NCBI GenBank assembly: GCA_002127415.1
Contig: MWJR01000184.1
Location: forward strand, 1-12,308
DNA length: 12,308 bases
Source of the DNA: Calditrichaeota bacterium AABM5.125.24
Lineage (GTDB): Bacteria; Electryoneota; AABM5-125-24; Hatepunaeales; Hatepunaeaceae
Direction of reading: 5' to 3'
In this document: one piece after another, positions 1-7,286 of the stretch
Layout: each line of letters opens with the position of its first letter
How positions within the stretch are numbered: position 1 is the stretch's first letter
The notes under the pieces: model-generated
The model's input: only the letters and a program-made list of their open reading frames with translations
What the model was told of the DNA's origin: nothing
Databases searched by the model: none
Position numbers and translations under genes: made by a program

Positions 1-778
1 CCGCCACCCCGCCCCCGACATTGACCACAGCCTTATAGGATTCTAACGGAACCACACGCTCGAACAGCTCGAGCCGTGCTCGGATATTCTGGGAAAGGGT
101 GCCCTGATGGATGAAAGTCAGTTCGTTGCGATCCACTGCCTCAACTATCATTCTGCGCCCAGGACCGGAGAGGCGCAAACCACCGTGGTCATCGCTGCCT
201 CCGGTTGAGGCGGCTACGGAACGAAAGGTAAATAAACCCCGGTCGAAAAGGACGCGTTCCATATCGAGCCAGGTAAAGTCGGGGATATTCGCACCCCACC
301 AGGACGACCCAACCGAGGTAATTACAACCAAATCGAGACCCAGCGCTTTGGCGGCTGCATAGACGGCTATATTAGCACCGGGCATCGAACCGGTCAGAAG
401 CACTGCCAGGGTGTCACCGGCTTCGGCCCCAGCCGTGGTGAGCATATCGACCATTGCTGCAGCGAAGCTCGGGTTCAGCGCCGTTATCTTCTCCTCGATA
501 TGCCCCTCATCGGTGGTTATAGGGCTGTCCTTCTCCCCTAACATAGTGTATATAAGCGGGCCAACTGTTCCTTCCCGGGGGGACAGTTCGAGTTGGGGGA
601 GTCGGGTGTCCTGAAGGGTCTCCAGAGCCTCGGTCATCGTATAAGCCGCTTCCAGCTTGGCCTCACAATGCGGCGTTCGCACAGTCACCCGGCTGGTCTC
701 CGACCAGTAGTAGAGCACCAGGAAGGCCACGGTCATCAGACCCAGCCATAAGTTCGATCTGATGGTTGGTCTAAACAT
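1..778 (-). CDS. pgsW: PgsW-like poly-gamma-glutamate system protein, C-terminus cut by window edge
   Basis: An open frame of 259 codons reads from the ATG at 778-776 to the left edge without a stop, so the gene is incomplete at its C-terminus. The N-terminus has a single membrane anchor (about residues 9-24, LWLGLMTVAFLVLYYW), followed by a soluble, presumably periplasmic domain. The stretch SSWWGANIPDFTWLDME and glycine-rich turns such as GSMPGAN match what I remember of the poly-gamma-glutamate system protein family found beside pgsB and pgsC (TIGR04332); this is recall, not a search. The start overlaps the end of pgsC by 8 bp, so the two are translationally coupled. Its biochemical role is not established. 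By context it is an envelope accessory factor for polyglutamate synthesis or export, possibly in place of PgsA/CapA, which is not seen here. The family call is fairly safe; the function is not. Confidence 0.85.
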   Translation of the reverse strand, partial: MFRPTIRSNLWLGLMTVAFLVLYYWSETSRVTVRTPHCEAKLEAAYTMTEALETLQDTRLPQLELSPREGTVGPLIYTMLGEKDSPITTDEGHIEEKITALNPSFAAAMVDMLTTAGAEAGDTLAVLLTGSMPGANIAVYAAAKALGLDLVVITSVGSSWWGANIPDFTWLDMERVLFDRGLFTFRSVAASTGGSDDHGGLRLSGPGRRMIVEAVDRNELTFIHQGTLSQNIRARLELFERVVPLESYKAVVNVGGGVA

Positions 779-1220
779 TGCTAATCAACCGTCCGCCGGT
801 TACCAGGATAACCATCAACCGAACTATTGCGCCGCCTATGAGCAGTGTGGTGATGGTCTTGAAGACCCCCTGTCTCTCCATCCAGTTGGCGATAAGTCCT
901 GGAATGATATACCCAATGGCCTCCAGCCGGACATCCCCTATCCCTATGGTGAATATCTGCCGGAGAAAGTATCCGAAGATAAAGCCCAGCAGCACCGCCA
1001 GCACCATTCGCCGCCGCCCGTAAACGAATACAAACTGTCCGATAATCCTGACGCATATCCACGCCAACAGCGCTACAATCAACGTCCCTGCCAGCCGATA
1101 CGGGTCGTGGAAATTGAGTGCTATATATCCCGGGACAACGATCCCCCCCGCCGCCAGTCCGAAGACCTCGTGAAACACCAGGCTGAAAGCAACACCGATC
1201 CCTATTGCTATCTCTATCAA
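771..1220 (-). CDS. pgsC: PgsC, membrane subunit of poly-gamma-glutamate synthase
   Basis: This 149-residue, strongly hydrophobic protein has the same length as Bacillus PgsC (CapC). It works with PgsB in the membrane to make and translocate poly-gamma-glutamate. Family signatures are clear: GGIVVPGYIAL (about 25-35), VYGRRRMVLAVLLG (66-79) and GYIIPGLIANWMERQG (103-118). The two VPGY/IPGL elements look like an internal duplication of a membrane-hairpin module. I count four to five membrane segments. The start is a TTG at 1220-1218. AAGGAG lies 14 nt upstream and runs into a G-rich stretch closer to the start; no ATG or GTG occurs in frame upstream before a stop. The gene follows pgsB after a 127-bp spacer and overlaps pgsW by 8 bp, forming a pgsB-pgsC-pgsW operon. 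Identification is secure; the TTG start is likely. Confidence 0.93.
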   Translation of the reverse strand: MIEIAIGIGVAFSLVFHEVFGLAAGGIVVPGYIALNFHDPYRLAGTLIVALLAWICVRIIGQFVFVYGRRRMVLAVLLGFIFGYFLRQIFTIGIGDVRLEAIGYIIPGLIANWMERQGVFKTITTLLIGGAIVRLMVILVTGGRLISNV

Positions 1221-1347
1221 ACCGGATCCCCCCTCTCCTTGAGCCGGAGTTTCCGATAATGACCTGGAGATCCACTGACGGATATCGAACAGCGCATACC
1301 ACTACTTTCCAAGTTAGCAGCTCCATAAAAAAGTTTTGTGAGTTCTT

Positions 1348-2853
1348 TCATACCATATTCAGCAGATGTCCTTTACATCCGCGGCGTGGACAGATGTGGG
1401 CAGTTCTCCCTCCGCTCACGGTCACCAACACCATGGGTGTGCCGCATTCGGGGCAGTTATCGGTGCTGACCAGTTCGGCGTGACAATACGGACAGAACAT
1501 ACGAACCACCGCATCTTGTGGAACTTTTAACTTAAGTTCTATGTTGTAGCTACCATATATATTGGATAGTCCGAGCCAGCCTTTCTGACCCTCGAACGAT
1601 ATGACCACCCCAATAGATGGAAAACCATCGATAAGACGGGACTGGTCCATCATGCTGTGTCCGCAGTGAGGGCAACTTACCCCCTCCAGGAAGATCCTCT
1701 GCCTGTAGAAATATCGGAACAGATCCAATCCGCCGGCTCCCACATTACCAATCGCAAGAATCGTTCCTTTACCCTCGATTAAATCAAACAGTATCTGATA
1801 TACCTTTTCCGGTTTCATCCAACCAAGACCTATCGATTTCTCTTTAGAAACTTGATGCGAAGCCAACTGCATCATAAATCTCTGGGTTTTTTCCCCGGTC
1901 AGGACGATGAAATCGAAATCGATGTTGCTCAACACCATCTCGATGAGCTGTATGCTGCGATCCTGGCGGTCGGCGCGGGAGTTCAGCAGGATAATAACCT
2001 TACCCAGCGGTGCATATCTTTCACGTATCTGGTGCCAGATCTCGAGGGTAGATTCCGGGTCGTTGGCTGCCAGGGCATTGACGAAGACCAGTTCCTTGCT
2101 CCCCTCCCGGCAGAGGGCAACCCTCAGGGCTCCCGCGTCAGGGACCGGTTTATACATCCCTTCCAGTGCGGTTTCACGATCCACCCCCGCCCACTCGCAC
2201 ACCGCAAGGGACAATCCCACGTTAGCTGGATTCTCAATATGCCCGAAGCGCTCCAGTTCCTCACGGGTCACATCCTTACCACCCACCCGGACAACCTTCG
2301 TTCCCTGCTCTTCACCTATCTCTTTCAGGACGTGCAGGTTGGTCTTTTCGGAGGTAAAAAGAACGCCCCCTCTGGGAATGGTGTTCCCAAGCGATCTTGT
2401 GATCTGTTCCCTGAAGTGTCCCATCTCGTTGACGTGATCAAGCCTGCAGTTGGTGATAACTCCGACGTGAGATCTGATCATCTGCCGTTCGCAGATCCAT
2501 TGATATTCAGGCAGTATGGCCATGCACTCGATGACAATCGCCCGTGGCTTCCAGCGTTCAATGTATCGGAGGATCTTTATCTGCTCAATAATGTTGGGGC
2601 GCTGGTCGCGGACGATGGCGATCTCCTTGCCGTCGGTGTCGATTATGCGGGGAAGGGTTCCGGTGGTTTTGGCCATGGTGGGTATGCCGCCGGCGCGCAG
2701 ACCGGCCGCAATCAGCCGGGTAACGGATGACTTGCCGCGTGAACCGTTGACGTGTATGCGAAGGGGTATGCGCTGAAGCCGCTTCTGGTGGCCATGGAAC
2801 TCCAAGACGCCATAGCAACACAGGGCTACCAGGATCAGCAGAAGTATGGTCAT
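1348..2853 (-). CDS. pgsB: PgsB/CapB poly-gamma-glutamate synthase with extra C-terminal zinc-ribbon segment
   Basis: PgsB is the ATP-dependent amide ligase that joins glutamates through the gamma-carboxyl; its core is related to Mur ligases. Seen here: an N-terminal membrane segment (about 2-17), the P-loop NGSRGKSSVTRL (36-47), KTTGT (62-66), DQRPNIIEQ (83-91), ECMAILPEYQ (109-118), the DAGALRV loop (239-245), NALAANDPESTLEIW (259-273) and LNSRADRQDRS (290-300). Bacillus PgsB is about 393 residues; this one is 501. The core ends near GNVGAGG (369-375). Then follows a segment with CPHC (394-397), CPYC (454-457), CPEC (467-470) and a Cys-x4-Cys (488-493), which I read as a zinc ribbon with two metal sites. 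The frame continues through it without a stop. The ATG at 2853 has an A-rich leader but no strong Shine-Dalgarno sequence. The synthase call is secure; the role of the extension is unknown. Confidence 0.95.
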   Translation of the reverse strand: MTILLLILVALCCYGVLEFHGHQKRLQRIPLRIHVNGSRGKSSVTRLIAAGLRAGGIPTMAKTTGTLPRIIDTDGKEIAIVRDQRPNIIEQIKILRYIERWKPRAIVIECMAILPEYQWICERQMIRSHVGVITNCRLDHVNEMGHFREQITRSLGNTIPRGGVLFTSEKTNLHVLKEIGEEQGTKVVRVGGKDVTREELERFGHIENPANVGLSLAVCEWAGVDRETALEGMYKPVPDAGALRVALCREGSKELVFVNALAANDPESTLEIWHQIRERYAPLGKVIILLNSRADRQDRSIQLIEMVLSNIDFDFIVLTGEKTQRFMMQLASHQVSKEKSIGLGWMKPEKVYQILFDLIEGKGTILAIGNVGAGGLDLFRYFYRQRIFLEGVSCPHCGHSMMDQSRLIDGFPSIGVVISFEGQKGWLGLSNIYGSYNIELKLKVPQDAVVRMFCPYCHAELVSTDNCPECGTPMVLVTVSGGRTAHICPRRGCKGHLLNMV

Positions 2854-2969
2854 CTTTTTTTATGTGAGAGCCGAACGCCCAAAGTTAACCGTATCGGCCG
2901 GCTTGATGTTAATCGAATCGTCATAACGAAAGCCCACTCAGAGGGGTCGAATTTTGCTCAGAAAGTTGA

Positions 2970-2998
2970 AAAATACACAAAAATTGCACAGACAACAA
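2970..2998 (-). promoter_or_regulatory. Weak candidate promoter for the pgsBCW operon
   Basis: In the 259-bp spacer upstream of pgsB, the minus strand carries TTGTTG (2998-2993), a 17-bp gap and TATTTT (2975-2970) in an AT-rich stretch. The match to sigma70 boxes is only partial (3/6 and 4/6). It would give a leader of about 110 nt before the pgsB ATG. The rest of the spacer holds a hairpin just after the preceding gene and no convincing open frame. Confidence 0.28.
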
Positions 2999-3069
2999 CA
3001 AAACCCTCACCTCAGACCGGTATTGAACTCACAGATGAACTCTCTTTCCGATGCACCTGTCTGCAGCTA

Positions 3070-3099
3070 ATTGATGATGGCATATCCCGCATCATCAAT
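3070..3099 (-). terminator. Hairpin just downstream of the lipoprotein gene
   Basis: A perfect 10-bp inverted repeat, ATTGATGATG (3070-3079) with CATCATCAAT (3090-3099), encloses a 10-nt loop and lies 13 bp past the lipoprotein stop. Two direct copies of TGTCTGCA flank it (3058-3065 and 3104-3111). No U-tract follows the stem in the transcribed sense, so it is at best a weak terminator or an RNA-protecting 3' hairpin separating folD-lipoprotein transcription from the pgs operon. Confidence 0.4.
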
Positions 3100-3112
3100 A
3101 GGTTGTCTGCAA

Positions 3113-4102
3113 TTACTGCACCAGCACCAGGTTGAAAAGCTGGTAATGACCGTTCACCTCGGAGGTGTAGAGGATTGAACCGCCGTCGGTGGAGAACTGT
3201 GGGAAAAGAACATCCCCCCCGTCGGTTAACAGACGCTGAATGATGTTGTTCTCCAAGTCCAGCAGATACAGCCCGTATGAGCCCTCTTCGCGGGCACAGA
3301 AGGCCAGCCAACCCATCTCCGGATTGACTGCGGAGCCCCCACACCGCAGCGTTGTGGGCGTCAGTTGCTCACTGGTTCCGGATATGATTGAAAATATGAT
3401 CAGCTCTCCGTCGGGAGTTCGCACGATAAACCTTCCGTCACCGAACTGAGCCGGTGCGCTGGGATCGATCTGGGTTCCGACAATCTGTATCGGCTGACTT
3501 CCATCCAGAAAGCCCCGGTATAGAGCATTCTCACGTTGATGGGTCGGGGGCCCGGCATCGGCTTCCCGTTCGGACAGAAACAGGAAGCTGTCATCGTCCA
3601 GCGGCACCGGGAACCAGTCGTCACAGGGATCATCGGTCATCCTGATGACCGTTTCGTCTGTCGGGTCGTAGCTGTAGATATCCCTCTCCCATTCACCGCC
3701 GCTCCCGTCGCGGTCTGACACGAACAGCAGTGCTTCACCGTCAGGAGTCCAGACCGGGTTTTCGTCGTTGGCCTCGCTGGCAATCAGGATCCGCTCGGTC
3801 TGGTCACCCAGATCAAGCTCGTAGATCTGCCATTTGCCGTCCCGGTTCGACTGGAAGACAACCAGCTCGCCGTCAGGGTGGAAGCTTCCTATACCGTTGT
3901 CGGCCTCCTCGGAGGTGAGCTGCACCGGTTCAGCCGGGGTCTCCACGATAACGCCGAACTCATACTGCGGTTCAGTCGGTTCGGCTTCTACGGCGGTCTC
4001 CTCGGGCAGAACCGCAATCTCCTCCCTGGCTCCGCCGCAACCTATGACCAGGATGCACGCGACCACGGCCACAAGGCATCCGGTGAGATATTGAATGCGC
4101 AT
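3113..4102 (-). CDS. Lipoprotein with PD40 (TolB-like) beta-propeller repeats
   Basis: This is a 329-residue exported lipoprotein. The N-terminus has a short basic part, a hydrophobic core and the lipobox VIGC with lipidation expected at Cys22, followed by GG. An acidic, Glu- and Pro-rich linker (about 27-60) leads to beta-propeller repeats of the PD40/WD40-like type seen in TolB: SFHPDGELVVFQSNRDGKW, then WTPDGEALLFVSDRDG, a MGWLAFCAREEGSYGLY blade, and a last FSTDGGSILYTSEVNGHYQ blade. Such propellers usually bind partner proteins or ligands in the periplasm; no catalytic residues are visible and I cannot name a partner. I chose the ATG at 4102 over an in-frame GTG at 4108 because AAAGG lies about 6 nt before the ATG. 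The gene follows folD after 134 bp and has its own promoter. The class is reliable; the function is unknown. Confidence 0.85.
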   Translation of the reverse strand: MRIQYLTGCLVAVVACILVIGCGGAREEIAVLPEETAVEAEPTEPQYEFGVIVETPAEPVQLTSEEADNGIGSFHPDGELVVFQSNRDGKWQIYELDLGDQTERILIASEANDENPVWTPDGEALLFVSDRDGSGGEWERDIYSYDPTDETVIRMTDDPCDDWFPVPLDDDSFLFLSEREADAGPPTHQRENALYRGFLDGSQPIQIVGTQIDPSAPAQFGDGRFIVRTPDGELIIFSIISGTSEQLTPTTLRCGGSAVNPEMGWLAFCAREEGSYGLYLLDLENNIIQRLLTDGGDVLFPQFSTDGGSILYTSEVNGHYQLFNLVLVQ

Positions 4103-4174
4103 AATCACCCTTTGGGTTAAGCGCCGACAGACCCTGTTCGACCGTTCCTGCAGCGGAAGGGCCGACAGGCAGCA

Positions 4175-4221
4175 ATTATAATTCAGTCTTTAAATATACT
4201 TTATCTGTCTTCTATTTGCAA
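4175..4221 (-). promoter_or_regulatory. Sigma70-like promoter for the lipoprotein gene
   Basis: The minus strand carries TTGCAA (4221-4216), a 17-bp spacer and TATATT (4198-4193): 4/6 and 5/6 matches at optimal spacing. A second, perfect -10 hexamer TATAAT lies at 4180-4175, but its upstream -35 position is poor. The boxes lie in an AT-rich patch between the folD stop (4237) and the lipoprotein ATG (4102), leaving a leader of roughly 70-90 nt. This suggests transcription independent of folD. Confidence 0.55.
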
Positions 4222-4236
4222 CTCAATACCACCCTC

Positions 4237-5121
4237 TTAATGACTGATGTTGTAACCCGCCGCCCGCATAACATTGCTCATAAGTATAGCAACCGTCATC
4301 GGGCCGACGCCTCCGGGCACCGGCGCAATGGCTGCGGCTCTGGGCTCGACCTCGTCAAAGGCGACATCGCCGACCAGCCGATAGCCCCGTTCGGCGGATG
4401 GATCGGGAACGCGGTTGATACCGACATCGACAACGACCACACCCTCCTTGACCCAGTCCCCTCTGACCATCTCAGCCTGTCCCACCGCCGGCACCAGGAT
4501 ATCGGCCTGCCTGGTGATTGAAGGCAGGTCATGGGTGCGGGAATGGCAGACAGTGACAGTGGCGTCGCCGCCGCGAGCTTTGAGCATCAGCATCAGTGAC
4601 AGCGGTCTGCCGACGATAACCGACCGTCCGAGCACCACCACGCGCTTGCCCGACGGATCAAAGCCATAGTTAAGCAGCATCTCGATAACCCCCGCCGCCG
4701 TGCATGGCTGAAAGCGGGGTCTGCCGATATATAGCAGTCCCACATTCTCGGGATGGAAGCAATCCACGTCCTTCTCAGGTGCCACCATCCGCTGAACGGC
4801 CACCTCATCCAGGTGCTGCGGAAGGGGACTCTGCACCAGCAGACCGTGAACGGACTGGTTGTGGTTGATCTCACTCACCTGCCCGCGCAGCTCATCCATC
4901 GAGATATCGGCCGCCAGCTTGTGGTGTCGGAAGCCGATCCCGAGCTCCTCAGATGCCCTCTGTTTGGCACGGATATACACGGTTGAAGGCAAGTCGTCCC
5001 CAACCTGCATCGTTGTCAGAAACGGTTGCGGTTGACCCTTTGCCATCTGAAGCTCAAGCTGCTCCTTAAGTCCGGTGCGGATCCGGGCCGAGAGGGCCTT
5101 CCCGTCGAGGATTATCGCCAT
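4237..5121 (-). CDS. folD: FolD, methylenetetrahydrofolate dehydrogenase/cyclohydrolase
   Basis: FolD is the bifunctional cytosolic enzyme that interconverts 5,10-methylene-, methenyl- and 10-formyl-tetrahydrofolate. The protein is about 294 residues, the usual family size. Catalytic features are present: Tyr49 and Lys53 in STVYIRAKQRA, Gln97 in LLVQSPLP, and Asp120 in KDVDCFHPEN. Also present are PCTAAGV, the dinucleotide-binding VLGRSVIVGRPLS (163-175), CHSRTHDL, VVDVGINR and the C-terminal PVPGGVGPMT. Small oddities are Cys121 where the family has Gly (DVDGFHP), Ser98 where VQLPLP is usual, and Ala where PCTP is usual. An ATG at 5130 in the same frame adds three residues; I prefer 5121 because MAIILDGK aligns with the family's N-terminus. 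Neither has a good adjacent Shine-Dalgarno, and a repeat element abuts the start. Identity is secure. Confidence 0.96.
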   Translation of the reverse strand: MAIILDGKALSARIRTGLKEQLELQMAKGQPQPFLTTMQVGDDLPSTVYIRAKQRASEELGIGFRHHKLAADISMDELRGQVSEINHNQSVHGLLVQSPLPQHLDEVAVQRMVAPEKDVDCFHPENVGLLYIGRPRFQPCTAAGVIEMLLNYGFDPSGKRVVVLGRSVIVGRPLSLMLMLKARGGDATVTVCHSRTHDLPSITRQADILVPAVGQAEMVRGDWVKEGVVVVDVGINRVPDPSAERGYRLVGDVAFDEVEPRAAAIAPVPGGVGPMTVAILMSNVMRAAGYNISH

Positions 5122-5130
5122 TGTGCACAT

Positions 5131-5220
5131 TCGCTTTGGAGGACAGGTCTCCTGACCTGTCCCTGTGAATACTCGAACAGTTGATGGACGGGTGCGGAGC
5201 CCCGTCCTCCTTCAAAGTGA
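5131..5220. repeat. Composite inverted-repeat element before folD
   Basis: This 90-bp intergenic unit is bounded by imperfect inverted ends: TCGCTTTGGAGGAC on the left and GTCCTCCTTCAAAGTGA on the right, which pair apart from a 3-nt insertion and one mismatch. Inside are two hairpins: GGACAGGT/ACCTGTCC (5141-5162, loop CTCCTG) and GGACGGG/CCCGTCC (5186-5207). The nested, non-coding architecture is typical of REP-like or miniature mobile elements. On the transcribed strand the first loop reads CAGGAG, a Shine-Dalgarno-like sequence about 20 nt before the upstream candidate start of folD. Confidence 0.75.
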
Positions 5221-5235
5221 ATCAATTTGGTATCT

Positions 5236-5241
5236 ACTATA
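5236..5241 (-). promoter_or_regulatory. Possible -10 box for folD
   Basis: TATAGT (5/6 to the sigma70 -10 consensus) lies on the minus strand between the GT2 gene end and the repeat element. No convincing -35 box occurs at 16-18 bp; the nearest (TTCACT) is at 19 bp. If used, the repeat element would lie wholly in the folD 5' leader. Confidence 0.22.
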
Positions 5242-5277
5242 AAGTGACCCCATTAATATCAGTGAACTGATGACTCA

Positions 5278-6198
5278 TCACTGCCGCTCGCGGGCCTCCT
5301 GGTATCCATTATAATAAGATCGAAACAGCAGGTAGTCATACAGCGCAGCCGGAGCCGCGAATTCGTTCAGTAATTCTGCGATTGTTACAGCTATTTGATA
5401 GACGACGTTCGACAGGAGCATCCGACGCCACTTTCCGACCAGCCCCTCCCGTTCAGGCCAGTCGAGCTTCAGTTGTTCGTAAAGTTCGGGGTGCTTATCG
5501 AGAAGCAGCGGAACGCTTCTCAGGCCGTATTCACGTGTCATGTCGATCACCATATTCAGGGTCCTTATATGAAGGTGTCTGACGACCAGATCTGGCGCCC
5601 AGACCAACCGCGCTCCGGCCTGAACCAGCCTCATTCCGAGGTCGAGGTCCTCCCCGCCGTGAGCCTGGAACCGCTCGTCAAAGCCCCCTGCAGCCTGGAA
5701 AAGATGATGCGGGAACGAAACATGACCGCTGAGGAAGTAACGTCCCGGCAGTGACATGCCCGTGGGCAGCTTGGCAGAACCGCGGGTCTCAATATACCTG
5801 GCAAATCCCCGTCGGCCCAGCGAACGCTCATATTGAACCCTTCCCAATATGACGTGGTTTTCATTCCTGTGCCTGTGAGCGTGTCCACATACCAGGTAGG
5901 GACCGAACTCCATATCACCGTCCAAAAAGAGCAGTAATCGTCGAGAAGCCCGTGTAGCTCCTGTGTTCCTGGCGGCGGCTCGTCCACGATTGCCGGGGAG
6001 GATAACGGCTTCAAGATCCAACGGACCGGGATAGCTGTTCAGCCACTGGCCGGTGCCATCGCTGGATCCGTCGTCAACAACCACAACCTGAAAGATGCCG
6101 GGGAGAGGCCGCTGCACTTCAAGGCAGGCGATGGTCCTTACCAGTAGTGGCAATGCGTTACAGGTCGGGATTATAACGGTTATGTCACCCGGATCCAC
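5278..6198 (-). CDS. Family 2 (GT-A) glycosyltransferase
   Basis: This is a 306-residue cytosolic GT2 enzyme expected to move a sugar from a nucleotide-sugar donor to a growing glycan. The GT-A fold signatures are in order: ITVIIPTCNALPLLVRTI (6-23), VVDDGSSDGT (40-49) that binds the nucleotide, ILPGNRGRAAARNTG (66-80), the metal-binding DxD in LFLDGDMEF (Asp93, Asp95), the GGFDERFQAHGGEDLDLGMR acceptor/base region (171-190, Glu183-Asp184), and VVRHLHIRT. No membrane segment is clear in the catalytic part. The start is a GTG at 6198, only 2 nt after the stop of the upstream glycosyltransferase, so translation is probably coupled. It is the last gene of the five-gene operon; its stop lies in a short palindrome (TGATGACTCATCA). 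Donor and acceptor cannot be read from the sequence. Confidence 0.92.
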   Translation of the reverse strand: MDPGDITVIIPTCNALPLLVRTIACLEVQRPLPGIFQVVVVDDGSSDGTGQWLNSYPGPLDLEAVILPGNRGRAAARNTGATRASRRLLLFLDGDMEFGPYLVCGHAHRHRNENHVILGRVQYERSLGRRGFARYIETRGSAKLPTGMSLPGRYFLSGHVSFPHHLFQAAGGFDERFQAHGGEDLDLGMRLVQAGARLVWAPDLVVRHLHIRTLNMVIDMTREYGLRSVPLLLDKHPELYEQLKLDWPEREGLVGKWRRMLLSNVVYQIAVTIAELLNEFAAPAALYDYLLFRSYYNGYQEARERQ

Positions 6199-6200
6199 AG

Positions 6201-7286
6201 TCAGCAGGTCTCAATAGCCATTTTCAAAGCAGCTTCAAATCGGTCGGTTGCCAGCTCCCAGCTGAATTCTGTGCAGGTCTGGAGCCCCCGTGCGGCCAAT
6301 CTCCCGCGCTGATCGGCGTCTTCGATAAGTCGCTGGATAGCTCGAGCCAGCGTGCGAGGCTCCCGGGGCGGGACCATAACGGCGTTATCGCCATCGCGCA
6401 GGAACTCCCTGACCCCTCCGCTGTCGGTAGCCACCACCGCCAGGCCGCAGGCCTGAGCCTCAAGCGGCGGCATACCGAAGCCCTCGAACCAGGAGCTGTG
6501 AATGAAGAGCTCGCTCGAACGATAGAACTCAGCCAGCTCCAGATCATCTACGGGTTTCACCAGTTCAACCGGGAACTGTGCGGGTGATAGATCGAGCTCG
6601 TCCTGGCTGATAACCCGCAATCTGAATGGATAATGCTGTCTATGGACCAGATTCAGCGCTTCGATTAGCTCCGCCAATCCTTTCCAGCGCACGTGCCGCC
6701 CGATGGTCACCAGCCTGGCCGTATCCTCAGGTTCGAGCGGAGTCTCCCTGGGGTAGAAGATATCCGGGTTGAACCCGTGCGGGACTATGGCCATCGGTCG
6801 GGAGCCACCCTCAGCCACACAGCGCACTGCGGTCCAGTGCGAATTAACTATCAGAGGTGTCCGACGGATGCTCCTGCGGGCCATACTGCGATATAAAGAT
6901 AACATCCAAACGTTACGGATGAAGCTCCTGTCATCAAAAAAATGAACGTCGTCGTTCAAAACATAGTTGACTGTGGGTATACGCCGCCACCGTCCCACCT
7001 TCCTGGCCAGAAGCGCGTAGGGCGGCATAGATGCAACTATCAGGTCAACCCGCGGCAGCCTGGTTGCCATCGCTGTCAATCCCACCGGCACTGCAAACAG
7101 GGGGCTTTTTACCGGCGGACCACATTCAATCACCTCGGCCCGGCACAGCCACGGCAATTTACGCCGCCCGGACGGTATCATAATGTGAAATCGGTGCCCT
7201 CTCTCGACCATACGGTCGGACAGCTCCACCGCCACCCGGGCTCCGCCGGTCAGGTGAAGGTTCGGCAGCATCCAGGCGATTTTCAA
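6201..7286 (-). CDS. GT4-family (GT-B) glycosyltransferase
   Basis: This retaining glycosyltransferase of the GT4 type is about 361 residues. The N-terminal Rossmann domain begins KIAWMLPNLHLTGGARVAVELSDRM, with the Gly-Gly acceptor-side loop. The C-terminal domain has VTIGRHVRWKGLAELIEAL, the donor phosphate region, and the signature EGFGMPPLEAQACGLAVVA with the E-x7-E motif, then GGVREFLRDGDNAVMVPP. I place the start at TTG 7286, whose last two bases overlap the TGA stop of the upstream gene (shared TTGA). A frame extending to ATG 7361 would overlap that gene by 79 bp and add 25 residues that do not resemble the family. The next gene (GT2) starts 2 nt after its stop. It probably adds one sugar in the surface glycan made by this operon; specificity is unknown. 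Confidence 0.9.
   Translation of the reverse strand: MKIAWMLPNLHLTGGARVAVELSDRMVERGHRFHIMIPSGRRKLPWLCRAEVIECGPPVKSPLFAVPVGLTAMATRLPRVDLIVASMPPYALLARKVGRWRRIPTVNYVLNDDVHFFDDRSFIRNVWMLSLYRSMARRSIRRTPLIVNSHWTAVRCVAEGGSRPMAIVPHGFNPDIFYPRETPLEPEDTARLVTIGRHVRWKGLAELIEALNLVHRQHYPFRLRVISQDELDLSPAQFPVELVKPVDDLELAEFYRSSELFIHSSWFEGFGMPPLEAQACGLAVVATDSGGVREFLRDGDNAVMVPPREPRTLARAIQRLIEDADQRGRLAARGLQTCTEFSWELATDRFEAALKMAIETC

Noticed and set aside
781..1326. Minus-strand frame of 181 codons overlapping pgsC
   Set aside because: pgsC in the other frame has unmistakable family motifs; this translation is Arg-rich with a composition typical of an out-of-frame shadow.
1852..2730. Plus-strand frame of 292 codons
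   Set aside because: Antisense to the conserved core of pgsB; composition and lack of motifs mark it as a shadow.
2752..3135. Plus-strand frame of 127 codons covering the pgsB upstream spacer
   Set aside because: It overlaps the pgsB 5' end and the lipoprotein 3' end in antisense, has no good start signal and no recognisable sequence.
5268..5280. Palindrome TGATGACTCATCA as an operator
   Set aside because: It includes the GT2 stop codon and is a single short site with no second copy; chance is sufficient.
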